NCBI GenBank assembly: GCA_016710095.1
Contig: JADJLL010000034.1
Span: forward strand, 1-34,729
Source: Candidatus Eiseniibacteriota bacterium
GTDB taxonomy: Bacteria > Eisenbacteria > RBG-16-71-46
Reading direction: 5' to 3'
DNA length: 34,729 nucleotides
The position numbers and the translations under genes are program-made. How positions within the stretch are numbered: the stretch's first letter is position 1; each line of letters begins with the position of its first letter. Under the pieces are notes generated by a model that saw only the letters and a list, made by a program, of their open reading frames with translations, was not told the origin of the DNA and did no database searches. Of the stretch, positions 1 through 9,214 are shown piece after piece.

Positions 1-1301
1 CCTTCGACTTTGCCCGGCGAGGTACTTCTGCGCCCACGGGTGCGCTTCCGGGTCGTCGAGAAGCTCGCCCGCGCACGCGGTCAGGCGCAGGCGCGACAGG
101 TCGTACTTCGACGGCACTTCCCGCCGTGGCTCATCCCACATGCGCACGGCGGTCGGCGCGGTGGACATCACGTTCACGCCGAAGCGCGCTCACTACAGCT
201 CCAGGTGACGTCGGGCGACGGATAGTCCGGCACACCTTCGCGGCGAACACCGTCCGCGCCGATCGACCAACGGGCCGTACACGATGAAAGATTGCCCGAC
301 GATCCAGCCGATGTCGGACGTGCTCCAGTAGATCGCGCTCGCCGATCTGTTAGAACGCGCGCGCGGGTAGTTCACGCCATTCATGTAGCCGCCGGTCCGT
401 GCACCCGCCCTTCGGCTCAGGGTCGTGCCGGAGGTGCGAAGGATGAACAGCGGATCTTCCGGGTCCATCGCCTCCGGGCTCGCGGTGGATCTCACGCCGC
501 CGCCTGCACGTCGGAAATCGTGCTCGCTCGGAATCGAACTGCCACGGGCGCGTCGCCAGGACGCGAGCCGCGGCGATGCACGACCACGTGCTCGACGAAC
601 GTGAGGTCGCGCACGGCCTCTTCGACCGTCGGCCAAAGCGCCTTGCGGCCGCGCCGCAGGCCGTGAAGTCCGAGCACACGATCACCTTGGCGGCGCAATC
701 CTCGATCCGAGCTTTGGGCAGGCCGCGGTGCCCATACCGGCGTAGCCACGACCGGTGGATCGCGCCGATGCGCGCACGAAGCATCACTGACGATCACCCT
801 CGGGCACGAGCGGCATCGCGAGGATCCACCCAGTCGCCGCGCTTCACGCCCATGCGGCGGAGCGCGTTGCCAAACCAGTTCACCTCGCGATAGAGCCGGT
901 TGTACGTGTAAGTGTGCTCTTCGCCGTCTTCGCCGTACCAGATGATCGCGGCCTTGTTGCGACGATTCGGAATACACGTGGCGATCGATGCAGTTGACCG
1001 ACGCGTTCGGCTACCGCCGATGAACCAGCGATAGTTCGGCGCCTCGAACTCGAGCACCTTGTAGAACGGCGTCATCAGTCGAGCTGGTCGGCCTTGTCGG
1101 ACCAGAACCGCTCCGGGATCGCCGAGCGCGTGCTGTGCGCTCGATCGCGTCGTTGCTGGGTACGCCTCGCGCGCGCGCTCGATGGGCGGCGGAATGATGA
1201 CTTCGTCGCAGGCGAGGCGCGCGATCGCGGCCTGCGCGGGTTCGCTCAGTTCGAGAGTAGAGCCCGGGATTCGCATCGCCGGAACGTTCACGGTCAGACA
1301 T
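1..1301 (-). pseudogene. Acetyl-CoA synthetase-like acyl-CoA ligase, 5' part, many frameshifts, cut by window edge
   Basis: AMP-forming acyl-CoA ligases activate acetate or a similar acid with ATP and CoA in the cytoplasm. Pieces of the family appear in order on the minus strand, but in changing reading frames. An N-terminal stretch FYKVLEFEAPNYRWFIGG lies near 1050. NKAAIIWYGEDGEEHTYTYN follows near 930, GVKRGDWV near 835 and DCAAKVIVCSDFTA near 690. The AMP-binding loop remnant EDPLFILRTSGTT is near 460, DIGWIVGQSFIVYGPL near 290, and STAPTAVRMW then KYDLSRLRLTACAGE run to about 60. About half the protein is present before the left edge. The ATG at 1301 is the best start. Acetate is the most likely substrate, but propionate or another short acid is possible. 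At least six frame changes occur in 1.3 kb, so it is either a decayed gene or poor sequence. Confidence 0.75.
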
Positions 1302-1435
1302 GGCGCACCTCGGGGGTCCGGGATGGACGACGACGATCGCCGGAGGTTAGGCCAAGAACGGCGGGCGCCACGGTGTTATGGCGCCCCGCGCACTGAATGC
1401 CAATGAGTTTGCGTGGGCGATACTCAGCGCGCTCC

Positions 1436-3276
1436 GCACGCCGCGCGAACGTCGCAGCGTCGCCCGCGCGCGTGAGCTGGAGAAGCGCTTACGCCCGGAC
1501 GGGACGCTCGCGGACTCGTCGAGCGCGACCCGATGCGTGCCCTCACCGACGAAGCGCCGACTTCGCGGCGCCAGAGCACTCGCCGCGAGATCAGGCGCCT
1601 CAGTCGCGCGGGTGCGGCGTCCGGCAGCGTGAACTCCGACCGCGGCGTGAATCGCGGGATTCTCGACGAAGCCGCGCAGCGCAAATTTCGTGCGGCCGGG
1701 GATCGTCACGCGCGCACGGCTGCCGGGCACCACTCCGGCGGAACGAACAGGCCGGTAATACCGCTCTCGCCCGGTGCGCGTCCGCGTCCACAACAGGTCC
1801 AACGTTCGCCGGTAGTGGACACCGCCTGCCCGATGCGCGACCGGTGACACCGTCGGTGCCACGTTCGACCAGAGGATCGCTTCCGGGGCCGTGACCGACC
1901 AGTCGAGCCGCGCGCCGTGCAGGCTCGGCCTGATCCCCTGAACGCGGCGGACGTCGGAACGGGTGGATAATCAGCGAGCAGCTGCACGTGAATCGTCAAA
2001 CCGGGGACGTCGGTGTCCTGCCACGCCACGATCGCGCGGTAAGCGTAAGCTGATCAACCGCATCGTGAAGCTCGCGTTGGTCGCCAGCACGACGCCGTCG
2101 GTTACCCGGCCAGCGCGATCGCGCCGTAAGCCGTCGAGTACCAGCGCCTTGGGCGTCGCGCCTTCGAGCCACACTGGAAGAGTCCACCCGATCCGTCGCC
2201 CGCCGTCGTGCCGCCGGTTGCGCAAATCCAGGCGCGCCCGCAGGTCCCCAGAGCACTGTCGGGCTCATGCTCGCACGAGACACGCTGCGGGCGCGGCGTA
2301 CTCCGTCGTCGTCGATCGCAGAATGCGCGCCACCAGCGCCGTCACCGGCGATCCGGCGCGTTCGTTCCAGAAACGATGCCCGTCGTGTTCCCGCCGGCGG
2401 CGAGGCTGCATCGCGGCCGAGACGCGCACAGACAGTACGTGGTCGTGTCGGGCTCGTTGGACGGCCTGCGCAACTACCCGCGAGCGGGTCTCCGTTCGCC
2501 CCGATCGGCACCGCTCGCCCAACTCCGGCGTCTGCCAGTTCGACGTCAGCGTGGGAACTCCGTCGCCTATCGTCGGGCGCAGGCGCTGCAGATGCATGCG
2601 TTGTCGCCCGCGGCAACGGCGATCATGCCTCCCCTGCTCGTCCCGCAGGAACGAACAGGCTCGACAGATACCGTGCGTGGAGGAAGCGGCTTCCCGACCA
2701 CGCTTCCGTTACTCTTCAGTACGGGCCGTTGAAGTTCAGCCAGCGCCGCGGGCTCGTCGGGGTACGTCACACGCCATTGAAGAAGGCTCCGTCGGCTCCG
2801 TCGTCGACGCCAACACGCCGGGCGCGACCCGCTCGCTCGTAGGTCATGTTGCGCACGGGCGTGCCCGCGGAGGCCAGCCGGGGGCGCGACACCGTCAGGG
2901 GCCGGGGCGATGTGTACTGACGGCTGCGATAGACCGGGCCGCTTCCGCCGTCCTCGATCGTCTCGACGGTGGAGAGCGGGTAGAGCCCCTGCGGGCCATC
3001 ACGGGCCGCGCCGATGACGTCGATCGGGCCGGGCGACTCCGCTCGTCGTCCCGGCCCGAGGGGGCACCGTGCCGTCCGCGGCGAGTCGGTACACACCGTC
3101 GCGAGCGCACCACTCGCGACGACTGACACACCGCCGCGTCTGCGTCGGAGGCGAGGCTCAGCAGGCCCGTGCCGGAAGACTCACGCCCGTCAGCCGGGCC
3201 ACTCGGCACTGCCCGCGGGCGACGCGAAGGCGCAAGAGCAGCGCCATCGGAGAAGTGCGAGAACATTCAGGCGCAT
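1436..3276 (-). pseudogene. Secreted protein with C-terminal FlgD-like domain, heavily frameshifted
   Basis: A coding stretch of about 1.8 kb is visible only as fragments in all three minus frames. A possible start is the ATG at 3276, followed by a hydrophobic run (MRLNVLALL) that looks like the start of a signal peptide. The middle carries fragments such as GLYPLSTVETIEDGGSGPVY (near 2950), YPDEPAALAEL (near 2750), TLTSNWQTPELGER (near 2540) and LTIHVQLLADYPP (near 1990); I recognise no family in these. The end is recognisable when frames are joined. NPAIHAAV, then EFTLPDAAPARL, then VLWRREVG, then THRVALDESASV, then LLQLTRAG at about 1470 match the FlgD-like Ig tail seen intact in three other genes of this window. 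Function is unknown beyond likely export. Whether the damage is real or technical cannot be told from the sequence. Confidence 0.6.
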
Positions 3277-3499
3277 GCGGAAAGACCACAGCGTGCGGAG
3301 CAGGGGAACTCATGCTTAAGCCTCAGGGGATGTCTCAGGTGCGCATCGCATCGTGCCGGAAATCGTCAAGGGGCGTCGCTCCGCGACGACGTTAACACCA
3401 GGGTCCGAGACGTCCCCGGGAATATCGATACCGGAGCATGGGGGCGCCGAGAAATTCACACGCACGCTGCGTGCAACCTTCGCCTCGGTCCCAAAGCGT

Positions 3500-3534
3500 G
3501 ACGGGCGGGCCGCATTTGCAGCGGTCCGCCCGTC
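3500..3534 (-). terminator. Hairpin downstream of the OPT transporter gene
   Basis: Two 14-base arms (3500-3513 and 3521-3534) pair with one mismatch around a 7-base loop, 21 bases past the stop codon of the minus-strand transporter gene. No long T run follows, so termination strength is uncertain. The rest of the gap 3277-3554 shows no gene. Confidence 0.6.
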
Positions 3535-3554
3535 TTCGTCTTGCGACACGCTGT

Positions 3555-5414
3555 TTAGTGACGCAGCACGCCCGCCACGATCAGCATCGCGATCGCGACG
3601 CCCATGAGGCTTTCGCCCGCGATGAGGCCGGACGACACGGGCACGACGTACTTGCGCGCGAACTCGGGGTTCGTCGACTGCGCGATCTTGGCGCCGAGCG
3701 CGCCGATGAACATCGCGATCGCGTTGCTGCCCGGCACGACCATCGCGATGCCGAGACCGCTGGGCGACGGCACGTACTGCTTGAGCGCCTTGGGCGCGAA
3801 CCGCTCGAGCATCGCGAGCGCGACGCCGAGCGCGAGACCGATGGCGATGCCCTGGCGCGCGAGTCCGTCGAGCGCGCCGAGGCCGCCGGCGAACGCCTTC
3901 GACACGCCGGCCCACACGAGGCAGGACGGCGCGGGCCACGCGTCGGTGCCGAGCACCGTCGGATCGGGAATCAGGATGTTGAACGCGGGCACGACGACCG
4001 CGGCGCCCGCGAGCACGCCGAAGAGCTGCGCGTAGAACTGCACGCGCGGGCTCGCGCCGAGCATCCAGCCGGTCTTGAGCGTCGTGAGCAGGTCGGCGGC
4101 GTGCAGCCCGATGCCGCCCGTCACGTTCGCGCTCATGATGTTGCCCGACAGGTTGCCGGGCGTCATCGCGCCGAACACGAGCTGCGTCACCGGTCCGAGC
4201 GCCTTGGTCGGCGTCACGTCGGTCTCGCCCGTCACGCGCGAGGCGACGAAGCCCATCACGACCGCGAGCGGCACTGCGATGAGTCCCGCCCACCACGGAA
4301 TCTGGAACAGCTGCGTCATGAGGAACACGACGACCGGTCCGAGAATCACGAAGCCCGCGGGGAACCACCAGCCCGGACACTCGATCTCGTCCATCGGGTC
4401 CGCGGTCGCCGCGTCCTTCTTGCCGAAGAGCGAGCCCATGCCGCTGAACGACCGGCTCACGCTCTTCCAGTCGAGCGCGAACGACGTGAGCCCGGAGGCC
4501 ACGAGGATCGAAGCGCCCGGCCACACGGTCCACCCGACGATCGCCTTGTAGCTCACCGTCGCGATCACGCCCTTGGCGACGAGCGCGGGCGCGAGGAACG
4601 CGTAGGTCAGCAGCCCGCCGAGCAGCAGCGACCAGCCGGTGCGGAAGCTCATGAGCGCGCCGGCGCCGATGAGCACGACCTCGGTCTTGAGCGCCATCGT
4701 GTAGTCCGACGCGGGCCGCCCGCCGATCGTGAGCGAGCCGAGCGGGAACGTGCCCGGCAGGTTGAACGGCATGAACGAGCCTTTCGCGTCGCGGAACCAG
4801 GCGACCGCGGCCGCGAAGAGCGCGCCGAGCCCGAGCGCACGCGCCTGCTGCAGACCTTCGCCGCCGCCCGTGCCGTCGGCCGCGCCGTGAATCGCGCGCA
4901 GCGTTTCGGCGGTGGCCTTGCCGGTCGGGAATGCCAGCCCCTCGTGATTGATGAGCTGGCGCTTGATCGGGATCGCGGTGAACACGCCGAGCGCGGCGAT
5001 GGCGCCGAACCAGAAGATCATCGCGGTCGGGTCCGGGCGCAGCGTGGTGACCATGAGCAGCGCGCCGAACGCCGCCATGTTGCCGCCGCCCGTCATGAAG
5101 CCCGCGCCGGAGGACACGGTGATGAGCGCGTTGTTCTCGAGCGTGCCGAGCGGGCGAATGGGGCGGCCCATCGCGGCCGTGACGCCGTGGAAGAGCTGGA
5201 AGATCGCGAACGCCAGGATCGCGGCGGTGATCGTGACGCCCATGGACCAGCCGGTCTTGAAGAACACGTACAGGTTCGACAGGCACATCACGGCGCCGAT
5301 GGCCATGCCCACGATCACCGCTCGCAGCGTGAGCTGGGCGGCGCCGGGCTTGTAGAGGTGTTCGCGCCAGTAGCGTTCGGGATTATCGGGTGCGGCGTCA
5401 CGCGGATCGATCAT
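3555..5414 (-). CDS. OPT family oligopeptide transporter
   Basis: Predicted inner-membrane secondary transporter of the OPT family (619 aa), which moves oligopeptides or metal-chelate complexes, probably proton-coupled. The protein is hydrophobic throughout, with about 14 or more candidate membrane segments. Family-like blocks include NNALITVSSGAGFMTGGGNM (around residue 85), INHEGLAFPTGKATAETL (around residue 155), MTPGNLSGNIMSANVTGGIG (around residue 415) and PGSNAIAMFIGALGAKI (around residue 570). Length fits bacterial OPT members. The ATG at 5414 is chosen because the sequence from MIDPRD onward matches family N-termini with the first membrane segment near residue 35; upstream in-frame sequence is low quality. 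A small membrane protein gene lies 83 bases upstream on the same strand and may be co-transcribed. The substrate cannot be predicted. Confidence 0.9.
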   Translation of the reverse strand: MIDPRDAAPDNPERYWREHLYKPGAAQLTLRAVIVGMAIGAVMCLSNLYVFFKTGWSMGVTITAAILAFAIFQLFHGVTAAMGRPIRPLGTLENNALITVSSGAGFMTGGGNMAAFGALLMVTTLRPDPTAMIFWFGAIAALGVFTAIPIKRQLINHEGLAFPTGKATAETLRAIHGAADGTGGGEGLQQARALGLGALFAAAVAWFRDAKGSFMPFNLPGTFPLGSLTIGGRPASDYTMALKTEVVLIGAGALMSFRTGWSLLLGGLLTYAFLAPALVAKGVIATVSYKAIVGWTVWPGASILVASGLTSFALDWKSVSRSFSGMGSLFGKKDAATADPMDEIECPGWWFPAGFVILGPVVVFLMTQLFQIPWWAGLIAVPLAVVMGFVASRVTGETDVTPTKALGPVTQLVFGAMTPGNLSGNIMSANVTGGIGLHAADLLTTLKTGWMLGASPRVQFYAQLFGVLAGAAVVVPAFNILIPDPTVLGTDAWPAPSCLVWAGVSKAFAGGLGALDGLARQGIAIGLALGVALAMLERFAPKALKQYVPSPSGLGIAMVVPGSNAIAMFIGALGAKIAQSTNPEFARKYVVPVSSGLIAGESLMGVAIAMLIVAGVLRH

Positions 5415-5497
5415 CGAAGGCTCTCGGTGTCGGTGTGGGGTGCCTGCGAGCTTGGAGGAACGCGGCAGTCTAACCACACCGGGCAACGGAGTCGCGA

Positions 5498-5755
5498 CTA
5501 TTCGACGGGACCGCGATCCTGCTCGGAGTCCGGATGCACGGCGTCCTCGAGGTCGCGGGCGACCAGCGTGACGAGCGAGCGGAGCACGAAGCAGAAGAAG
5601 ACCAGGCCGGCCGCGGGCACGAGCGCCATGAGCCACTCGCCTTCGTACACCAACCGCGCCACCCCGAAGATGCACAGCAACGTCATGGCGAGCAGCGTGA
5701 GGCCGAACCAAACGGCCTGCATGCGCCCGGGCAGCAGGTGAAGCCACCAGTCCAT
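5498..5755 (-). CDS. Small two-helix membrane protein
   Basis: An 85-residue protein starting MDWWLHLLPG, with two clear hydrophobic segments (about residues 13-32 and 40-62) and a charged, acidic C-terminal tail. I do not recognise a family. The ATG at 5755 is preferred because a GGAAAGG ribosome-binding site sits about 7 bases upstream; an alternative start 24 bases further up exists. It precedes the OPT transporter on the same strand by 83 bases, so it may be an accessory subunit, but this is only inferred from position. Confidence 0.65.
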   Translation of the reverse strand: MDWWLHLLPGRMQAVWFGLTLLAMTLLCIFGVARLVYEGEWLMALVPAAGLVFFCFVLRSLVTLVARDLEDAVHPDSEQDRGPVE

Positions 5756-5814
5756 GGAAACGGCCTTTCCGGGGGACACGCGGATATTCGGGGGTGAAGG
5801 CTCCGCGGGTAAAG

Positions 5815-5860
5815 CGAAAAAGCCCGCCCGGAGCGGCAGCGGCGCTCCCGGGGGCGGGCA
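5815..5860 (-). terminator. Rho-independent terminator after the histidine kinase gene
   Basis: GC-rich arms at 5822-5835 and 5843-5859 form a stem followed on the minus strand by five T residues (5821-5817). It lies downstream of the histidine kinase stop codon at 5918 and before the small membrane protein gene, so it separates the two minus-strand units. Confidence 0.75.
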
Positions 5861-5862
5861 TG

Positions 5863-5898
5863 CGAAAGGCGGGCGGCTTTCGCCACCCGCCTTTTCGC
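5863..5898. terminator. Second, near-symmetric hairpin in tandem
   Basis: Arms 5863-5878 and 5882-5898 form a hairpin with A-rich and T-rich ends on both strands. It sits immediately next to the terminator at 5815-5860, so the kinase transcript meets two hairpins in a row. Confidence 0.6.
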
Positions 5899-5917
5899 TC
5901 CCGTCTCGAACGGCACG

Positions 5918-7099
5918 TCAGGCCGCGAGACGGTGTTCCTTGCGATCGAGGTCCGGGACCACGATCACGAAGAGCGTGCCCAGCCGGTCGTTGCTCACGA
6001 ACTGCACGTCGCCCTTCAGGTACCGCTCGGTGAGCAGCTTCACGCTGTACGTGCCGACGCCGCGTCCGTCGCCGCCCTTCGTGCTGAAGGAACGCTGGAA
6101 GATCTGCAGCTGGATCGGCTGCGGAATCACGCCTTCGTTGTGGACCGACAACGTGAGTTCCCCGGCGTCGAGTTCGGCGCTCACCGACACCATGCCGCCC
6201 TCGGGTGTGGCTTTGAGCGCGTTTTTGAGGAGGTTCGACACCACGCGGGCGAGCAGTGACGGGTCGGTGTGCAGTACGCCGGTGCGCGTGCAGTCGAGTT
6301 CGATGCGCCGGCGCTCGCCGACCGGATGGCGGCGGAAGAGCACGACCTGCGCCTCGAGCAGCTCGGTCAGGTCCACGCAGTCCACCTGCAGTCCCAGCTC
6401 ACCACGCTCGGCGGCGAGGATCTGGCGCTGCGACATGATCTGGTCCACCGCGAGCGTGGACAGCCGAGTCATCTCGTGCTTCCACGTGAGTTCGACTTCG
6501 GGGTCCGGATGTTCGTTGTCGAGCAGCTCGGCGAGACGCTGCACGCCGCCGACCGTGTTGAGCAGGTCGTGGAAGAACGTGCGCTCGAGCACCGCGCGCC
6601 GCTTCTCGCTCGAAATGTCCTCGACGGCGACGACGACGTACTCGTGCTCGTGAATGGCGAGCCACGTCGCGTGCACGCGCAGATCGAGCGCGCCGCCGTC
6701 CACGGCGCCCGCGGTACGGATGCGGCACTCGCGCGTGATGCGCTTGTGCGTGGAGAGGCACTCGAGCACCGCGCCGACGGCGCCGCACTGCGAGCAGGCG
6801 TGTGTCGTGCCGCAGCCGCCGGGGCGCTCGCACGCGCGCACGCAGTGCAGCAGCTCACCGGGGCGCATGCCCATGACGTGTTCGGAGTCGGCGGGGTCGA
6901 TCGTCTCGCGCAGCAGCTTGTTCGCGAGCAGCACCTGGCGATGGCGATTGAGGATCATCGCCGCGCCTGGCATCGCGTCGAGCAGCGCGACCGCGGAGGT
7001 GTCCGACAGGAAGGCTTCGCGTTGGCGCTGCAGCACGTCGTGCTCGGCTCGCGTCGCCGAAGCGAACACGGTGTCGTTCACCGACAGTCGAGGATTCAT
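5918..7099 (-). CDS. PAS-type sensor histidine kinase with a cysteine cluster
   Basis: Predicted 393-aa sensor kinase that autophosphorylates on histidine and passes the phosphate to an unseen response regulator. A PAS-like region (about residues 30-165) holds a cysteine group at C86, C90, C96, C102 and C105, with the signature GGCGTTHACSQCGA, suggesting a bound metal or redox cofactor. The phosphoacceptor is H177 in FFHDLLN. The ATPase domain has the N box around N293 (NLLKNALKA) and a glycine box GRGVGTYSVKLL (345-356). No membrane segment is seen, so it is likely cytoplasmic. The ATG at 7099 has a GGAG site about 6 bases upstream. No response regulator gene lies beside it, so it is an orphan here. 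Two hairpins follow the gene. The metal-binding idea is inferred from the cysteine spacing. Confidence 0.88.
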   Translation of the reverse strand: MNPRLSVNDTVFASATRAEHDVLQRQREAFLSDTSAVALLDAMPGAAMILNRHRQVLLANKLLRETIDPADSEHVMGMRPGELLHCVRACERPGGCGTTHACSQCGAVGAVLECLSTHKRITRECRIRTAGAVDGGALDLRVHATWLAIHEHEYVVVAVEDISSEKRRAVLERTFFHDLLNTVGGVQRLAELLDNEHPDPEVELTWKHEMTRLSTLAVDQIMSQRQILAAERGELGLQVDCVDLTELLEAQVVLFRRHPVGERRRIELDCTRTGVLHTDPSLLARVVSNLLKNALKATPEGGMVSVSAELDAGELTLSVHNEGVIPQPIQLQIFQRSFSTKGGDGRGVGTYSVKLLTERYLKGDVQFVSNDRLGTLFVIVVPDLDRKEHRLAA

Positions 7100-7138
7100 T
7101 CCACACTCCGGTCCGAGGAAGGTCCGGTGAGAATTCTC

Positions 7139-7155
7139 GGCAACGGCAGGGCCTA
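7139..7155 (-). promoter_or_regulatory. Possible sigma-54-type promoter before the histidine kinase
   Basis: The minus strand reads TAGGCCCTGCCGTTGCC, with GG and GC elements 10 bases apart and TTGC at the -12 position, 40 bases before the kinase ATG. GC-rich DNA gives such matches by chance, so this is only a candidate. Confidence 0.22.
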
Positions 7156-7211
7156 CTTGAGCGAGCGATCTGCGCGGCGTCTTGCGATTCGCCCGAGGAG
7201 GCCGGGAGACC

Positions 7212-7970
7212 TCAGGCCACGCCGACGCGCAGGCCGGTGACGCTCTCGGGCAGCGCGTTCGCGCCCGCAAGTGACAGCCGCTGCGTGCCGGGGCGTCCGC
7301 CGCCCGCGGTGTACAGCCGGATGCGCACGCTGCCCGCCTGCACCCAGGCGGCGCCGTCCTCGCGCGACATCGAGCCGAGCTCGAGCCACTGGCGCCACAG
7401 TTCGAGCGCCGCGTCCACGTCGCCGACCGCGATCTCGATCGTCGTCACGCCGCTCGCGCCGTTCGCGTGCACGCGGCGTTCGGGCGCGTCGGGAATGCGG
7501 CGCTCGATCGGCGTGATGTCCTCGATCAGGAACGGCAGCTCCCGCGACATCGGCAGCGCGAGCTTCCACGCGAGCCGCACACCGTCGGGGCGTTCGCGTC
7601 CCATGCTGAACGGTCCGTCCACGGGCACGCCGCGCAACTTGGCCGTGCTCACGTAACGCTCGAGTCCCGGCGTGCGGAAGACGCAGTCGGCGACGCCGTA
7701 GGGTCCCAGGAACGCCGGCAGGAAGCGCCGGCCGAGCGCGTCCACGTCGCGCCACGTGCGGCGCGAGCGCAGATCGTCGCGCATGCCCGGCTCGCGCAGC
7801 GCGAACAGCTCGAGGTACGTGCCGTCGCCGAACACGACGAGCGCGTTCTCGGTCGGCGTGCCCTCGTGCTTGCCGCCCGCGGTCACCGTGAAGCCCGCGG
7901 CGGCGAAATCCATGCACGCGTCGGCGAGCGACGGCACCGTGACGATGGCGTGATCGAAGGAAAGCGGCAT
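7212..7970 (-). CDS. VOC superfamily (glyoxalase-like) protein
   Basis: A 252-aa cytoplasmic protein with the two-module layout of the vicinal-oxygen-chelate fold, resembling the glyoxalase-like group. The first module starts with FDHAIVTVPSLADA (H7 a likely metal ligand) and contains GTYLELFAL (about residues 50-58). The second module, from about residue 170, starts GVTTIEIAVGDVDAALELW. Enzymes of this fold carry out isomerisation, lyase or dioxygenase chemistry at a divalent metal; the reaction here cannot be predicted. The start at 7970 gives the normal family N-terminus, although the ribosome-binding site is weak. The gene is 112 bases upstream of the histidine kinase on the same strand, but no functional link is evident. 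Confidence 0.82.
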   Translation of the reverse strand: MPLSFDHAIVTVPSLADACMDFAAAGFTVTAGGKHEGTPTENALVVFGDGTYLELFALREPGMRDDLRSRRTWRDVDALGRRFLPAFLGPYGVADCVFRTPGLERYVSTAKLRGVPVDGPFSMGRERPDGVRLAWKLALPMSRELPFLIEDITPIERRIPDAPERRVHANGASGVTTIEIAVGDVDAALELWRQWLELGSMSREDGAAWVQAGSVRIRLYTAGGGRPGTQRLSLAGANALPESVTGLRVGVA

Positions 7971-8083
7971 GCGCGCAAGTTGCCACGAGGTGCGCCGCTG
8001 GTCCAGTGCTCCCGAAGTTGCACCCGCCGCCTCGCGTGCGCACCATGCGCGCGCGCCGCTCGACACCCGCCCCGGAGATCGCC

Positions 8084-8602
8084 ATGTTTCGACGACTGTT
8101 CTTCACGCTCCTGCTGATCGCCACGATGCATGTGGCCGCCGCGGCCGCCGCAGCATCACGCACCGCCGCCGACACGCTCGCCTACTCCGGCACGTTCTCC
8201 TCCCCCGCGCGCTTCTACGCGCTGCGCCTGCGCCCAGGGCAGGACCTGCGCGTGGAGTTGCAGAAGCTCGCGCGCGCGAAGCACCTGCGCGCCGCGTTCG
8301 TCGCGTCGTGCGCGGGAAGCTGCACGCGCACGTCGGTGCGCTACGCGAACCAGCCGTCGGCGAGCGTGCGCGACGGGCACTTCGAGATCGTCTCGCTCAC
8401 CGGAACGCTCGCCGCGGACGGCATGCACCTGCACGCGAGCTTCTCCGACTCGACCGGCGCGACGTTCGGCGGGCACCTGATGGACGGCTCGCTCGTGTAC
8501 ACGACCGCGGAGATCGTCGTGGGCGAACTCGAGCGCGCGGCATACTCGCGCGAACCCGATTCGACGTACGGCTACCGCGAGCTGGTGGTGCGCCGGCGCT
8601 GA
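8084..8602 (+). CDS. Exported PPC/DUF296 domain protein
   Basis: A 172-aa protein. Residues 1-25 form a signal peptide: RR followed by a hydrophobic core and an alanine-rich end. Residues 43-150 match the PPC (DUF296) domain: FYALRLRPGQDLRVEL, then HFEIVSLTGTL, then MHLHASFSDS, then GGHLMDGSLVYTTAEIVV. PPC domains form trimers and, in plants, accompany AT-hooks; bacterial members are usually stand-alone and cytoplasmic with unknown role. Here the leader predicts export to the periplasm, which is unusual. The start at 8084 is chosen for the signal peptide and a GGAG site 8 bases upstream. The gene is divergent from the VOC gene and convergent with the haem-protein gene. Function unknown. Confidence 0.82.
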   Translation: MFRRLFFTLLLIATMHVAAAAAAASRTAADTLAYSGTFSSPARFYALRLRPGQDLRVELQKLARAKHLRAAFVASCAGSCTRTSVRYANQPSASVRDGHFEIVSLTGTLAADGMHLHASFSDSTGATFGGHLMDGSLVYTTAEIVVGELERAAYSREPDSTYGYRELVVRRR

Positions 8603-8627
8603 CGCGCGCGCAGTGACGTCCGCCGCG

Positions 8628-9214
8628 TCAGTGGGCGGCGAGCGGAATGCTCACGCTGACGGCGCCACGCAGGTCGCCCGCGCGATACCCGGTCGCGACG
8701 TCCTTCGGATAGCGGCGCTTCAGCTCCGCCGCGACGTCGGCGGGGATGTCGGCCGCCGAGCCGTGGCACTTCAGGCACGGCTCCGCGGGCATCACGATCG
8801 GCTTGAGGTAGCGCAACGTCGCACGACCGCCCTCGCTCACGACTTCATAGCGCTCGTAGGTCGAGTCGAGCGGCTTCGTCGCGTGCTCACGCGCGAGGGA
8901 CCGAAGCTGCCGCCGCTCCCACGCGTCGGGCTTGTCCGCGGCATTGCGGGGCTTGAGGCTCACGCGACGGACGCGCCAGCCGGCCCTGCTCGCGCTGCTG
9001 CGCCATCTGCAAGGCGACTGGAACAGCTGCCGATCGCCGCGACCGGACCGCTCTCCTTGAGCTGCGCTTCGAGCAGCTGCTTCGTCTGCCCCATGAGCGA
9101 CTTGGCCGTCTCACGCGCGAGGGCCAGCTCGGCCTCGGGAGCGGTGGACGGAGCGGCGGCGGCGAGCACGAGGCCCACGCACGCCGCCGCCATCCATGCC
9201 TGCAGTCGCTTCAT
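8628..9214 (-). CDS. DUF3365-like haem-binding protein, frameshifted
   Basis: Predicted periplasmic single-haem protein of the DUF3365 type. The N-terminus (from ATG 9214) has a signal peptide, MKRLQAWMAAACVGLVLAAA, followed by a helix with LMGQTKQLLEAQLKESG. The C-terminal part holds the haem attachment motif CLKCH (near 8780), then LKRRYPKDVATGYRAGDLRG and an ending of SVSIPLAAH, typical of the family. The two halves are in different frames: between about 8980 and 9030 the sequence needs two small corrections to read through. It starts directly after the stop codon of the upstream gene (TAG then ATG, no gap), so the two are probably translated together. DUF3365 domains often act as redox or gas sensors or as electron carriers; which applies here is unknown. 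Confidence 0.75.

Noticed and set aside
3438..5741. A 767-codon plus-strand open frame opposite the OPT transporter
   Set aside because: Its product is Arg/His/Glu-rich low-complexity sequence typical of the reverse of GC-rich genes; the minus strand codes a clear transporter.
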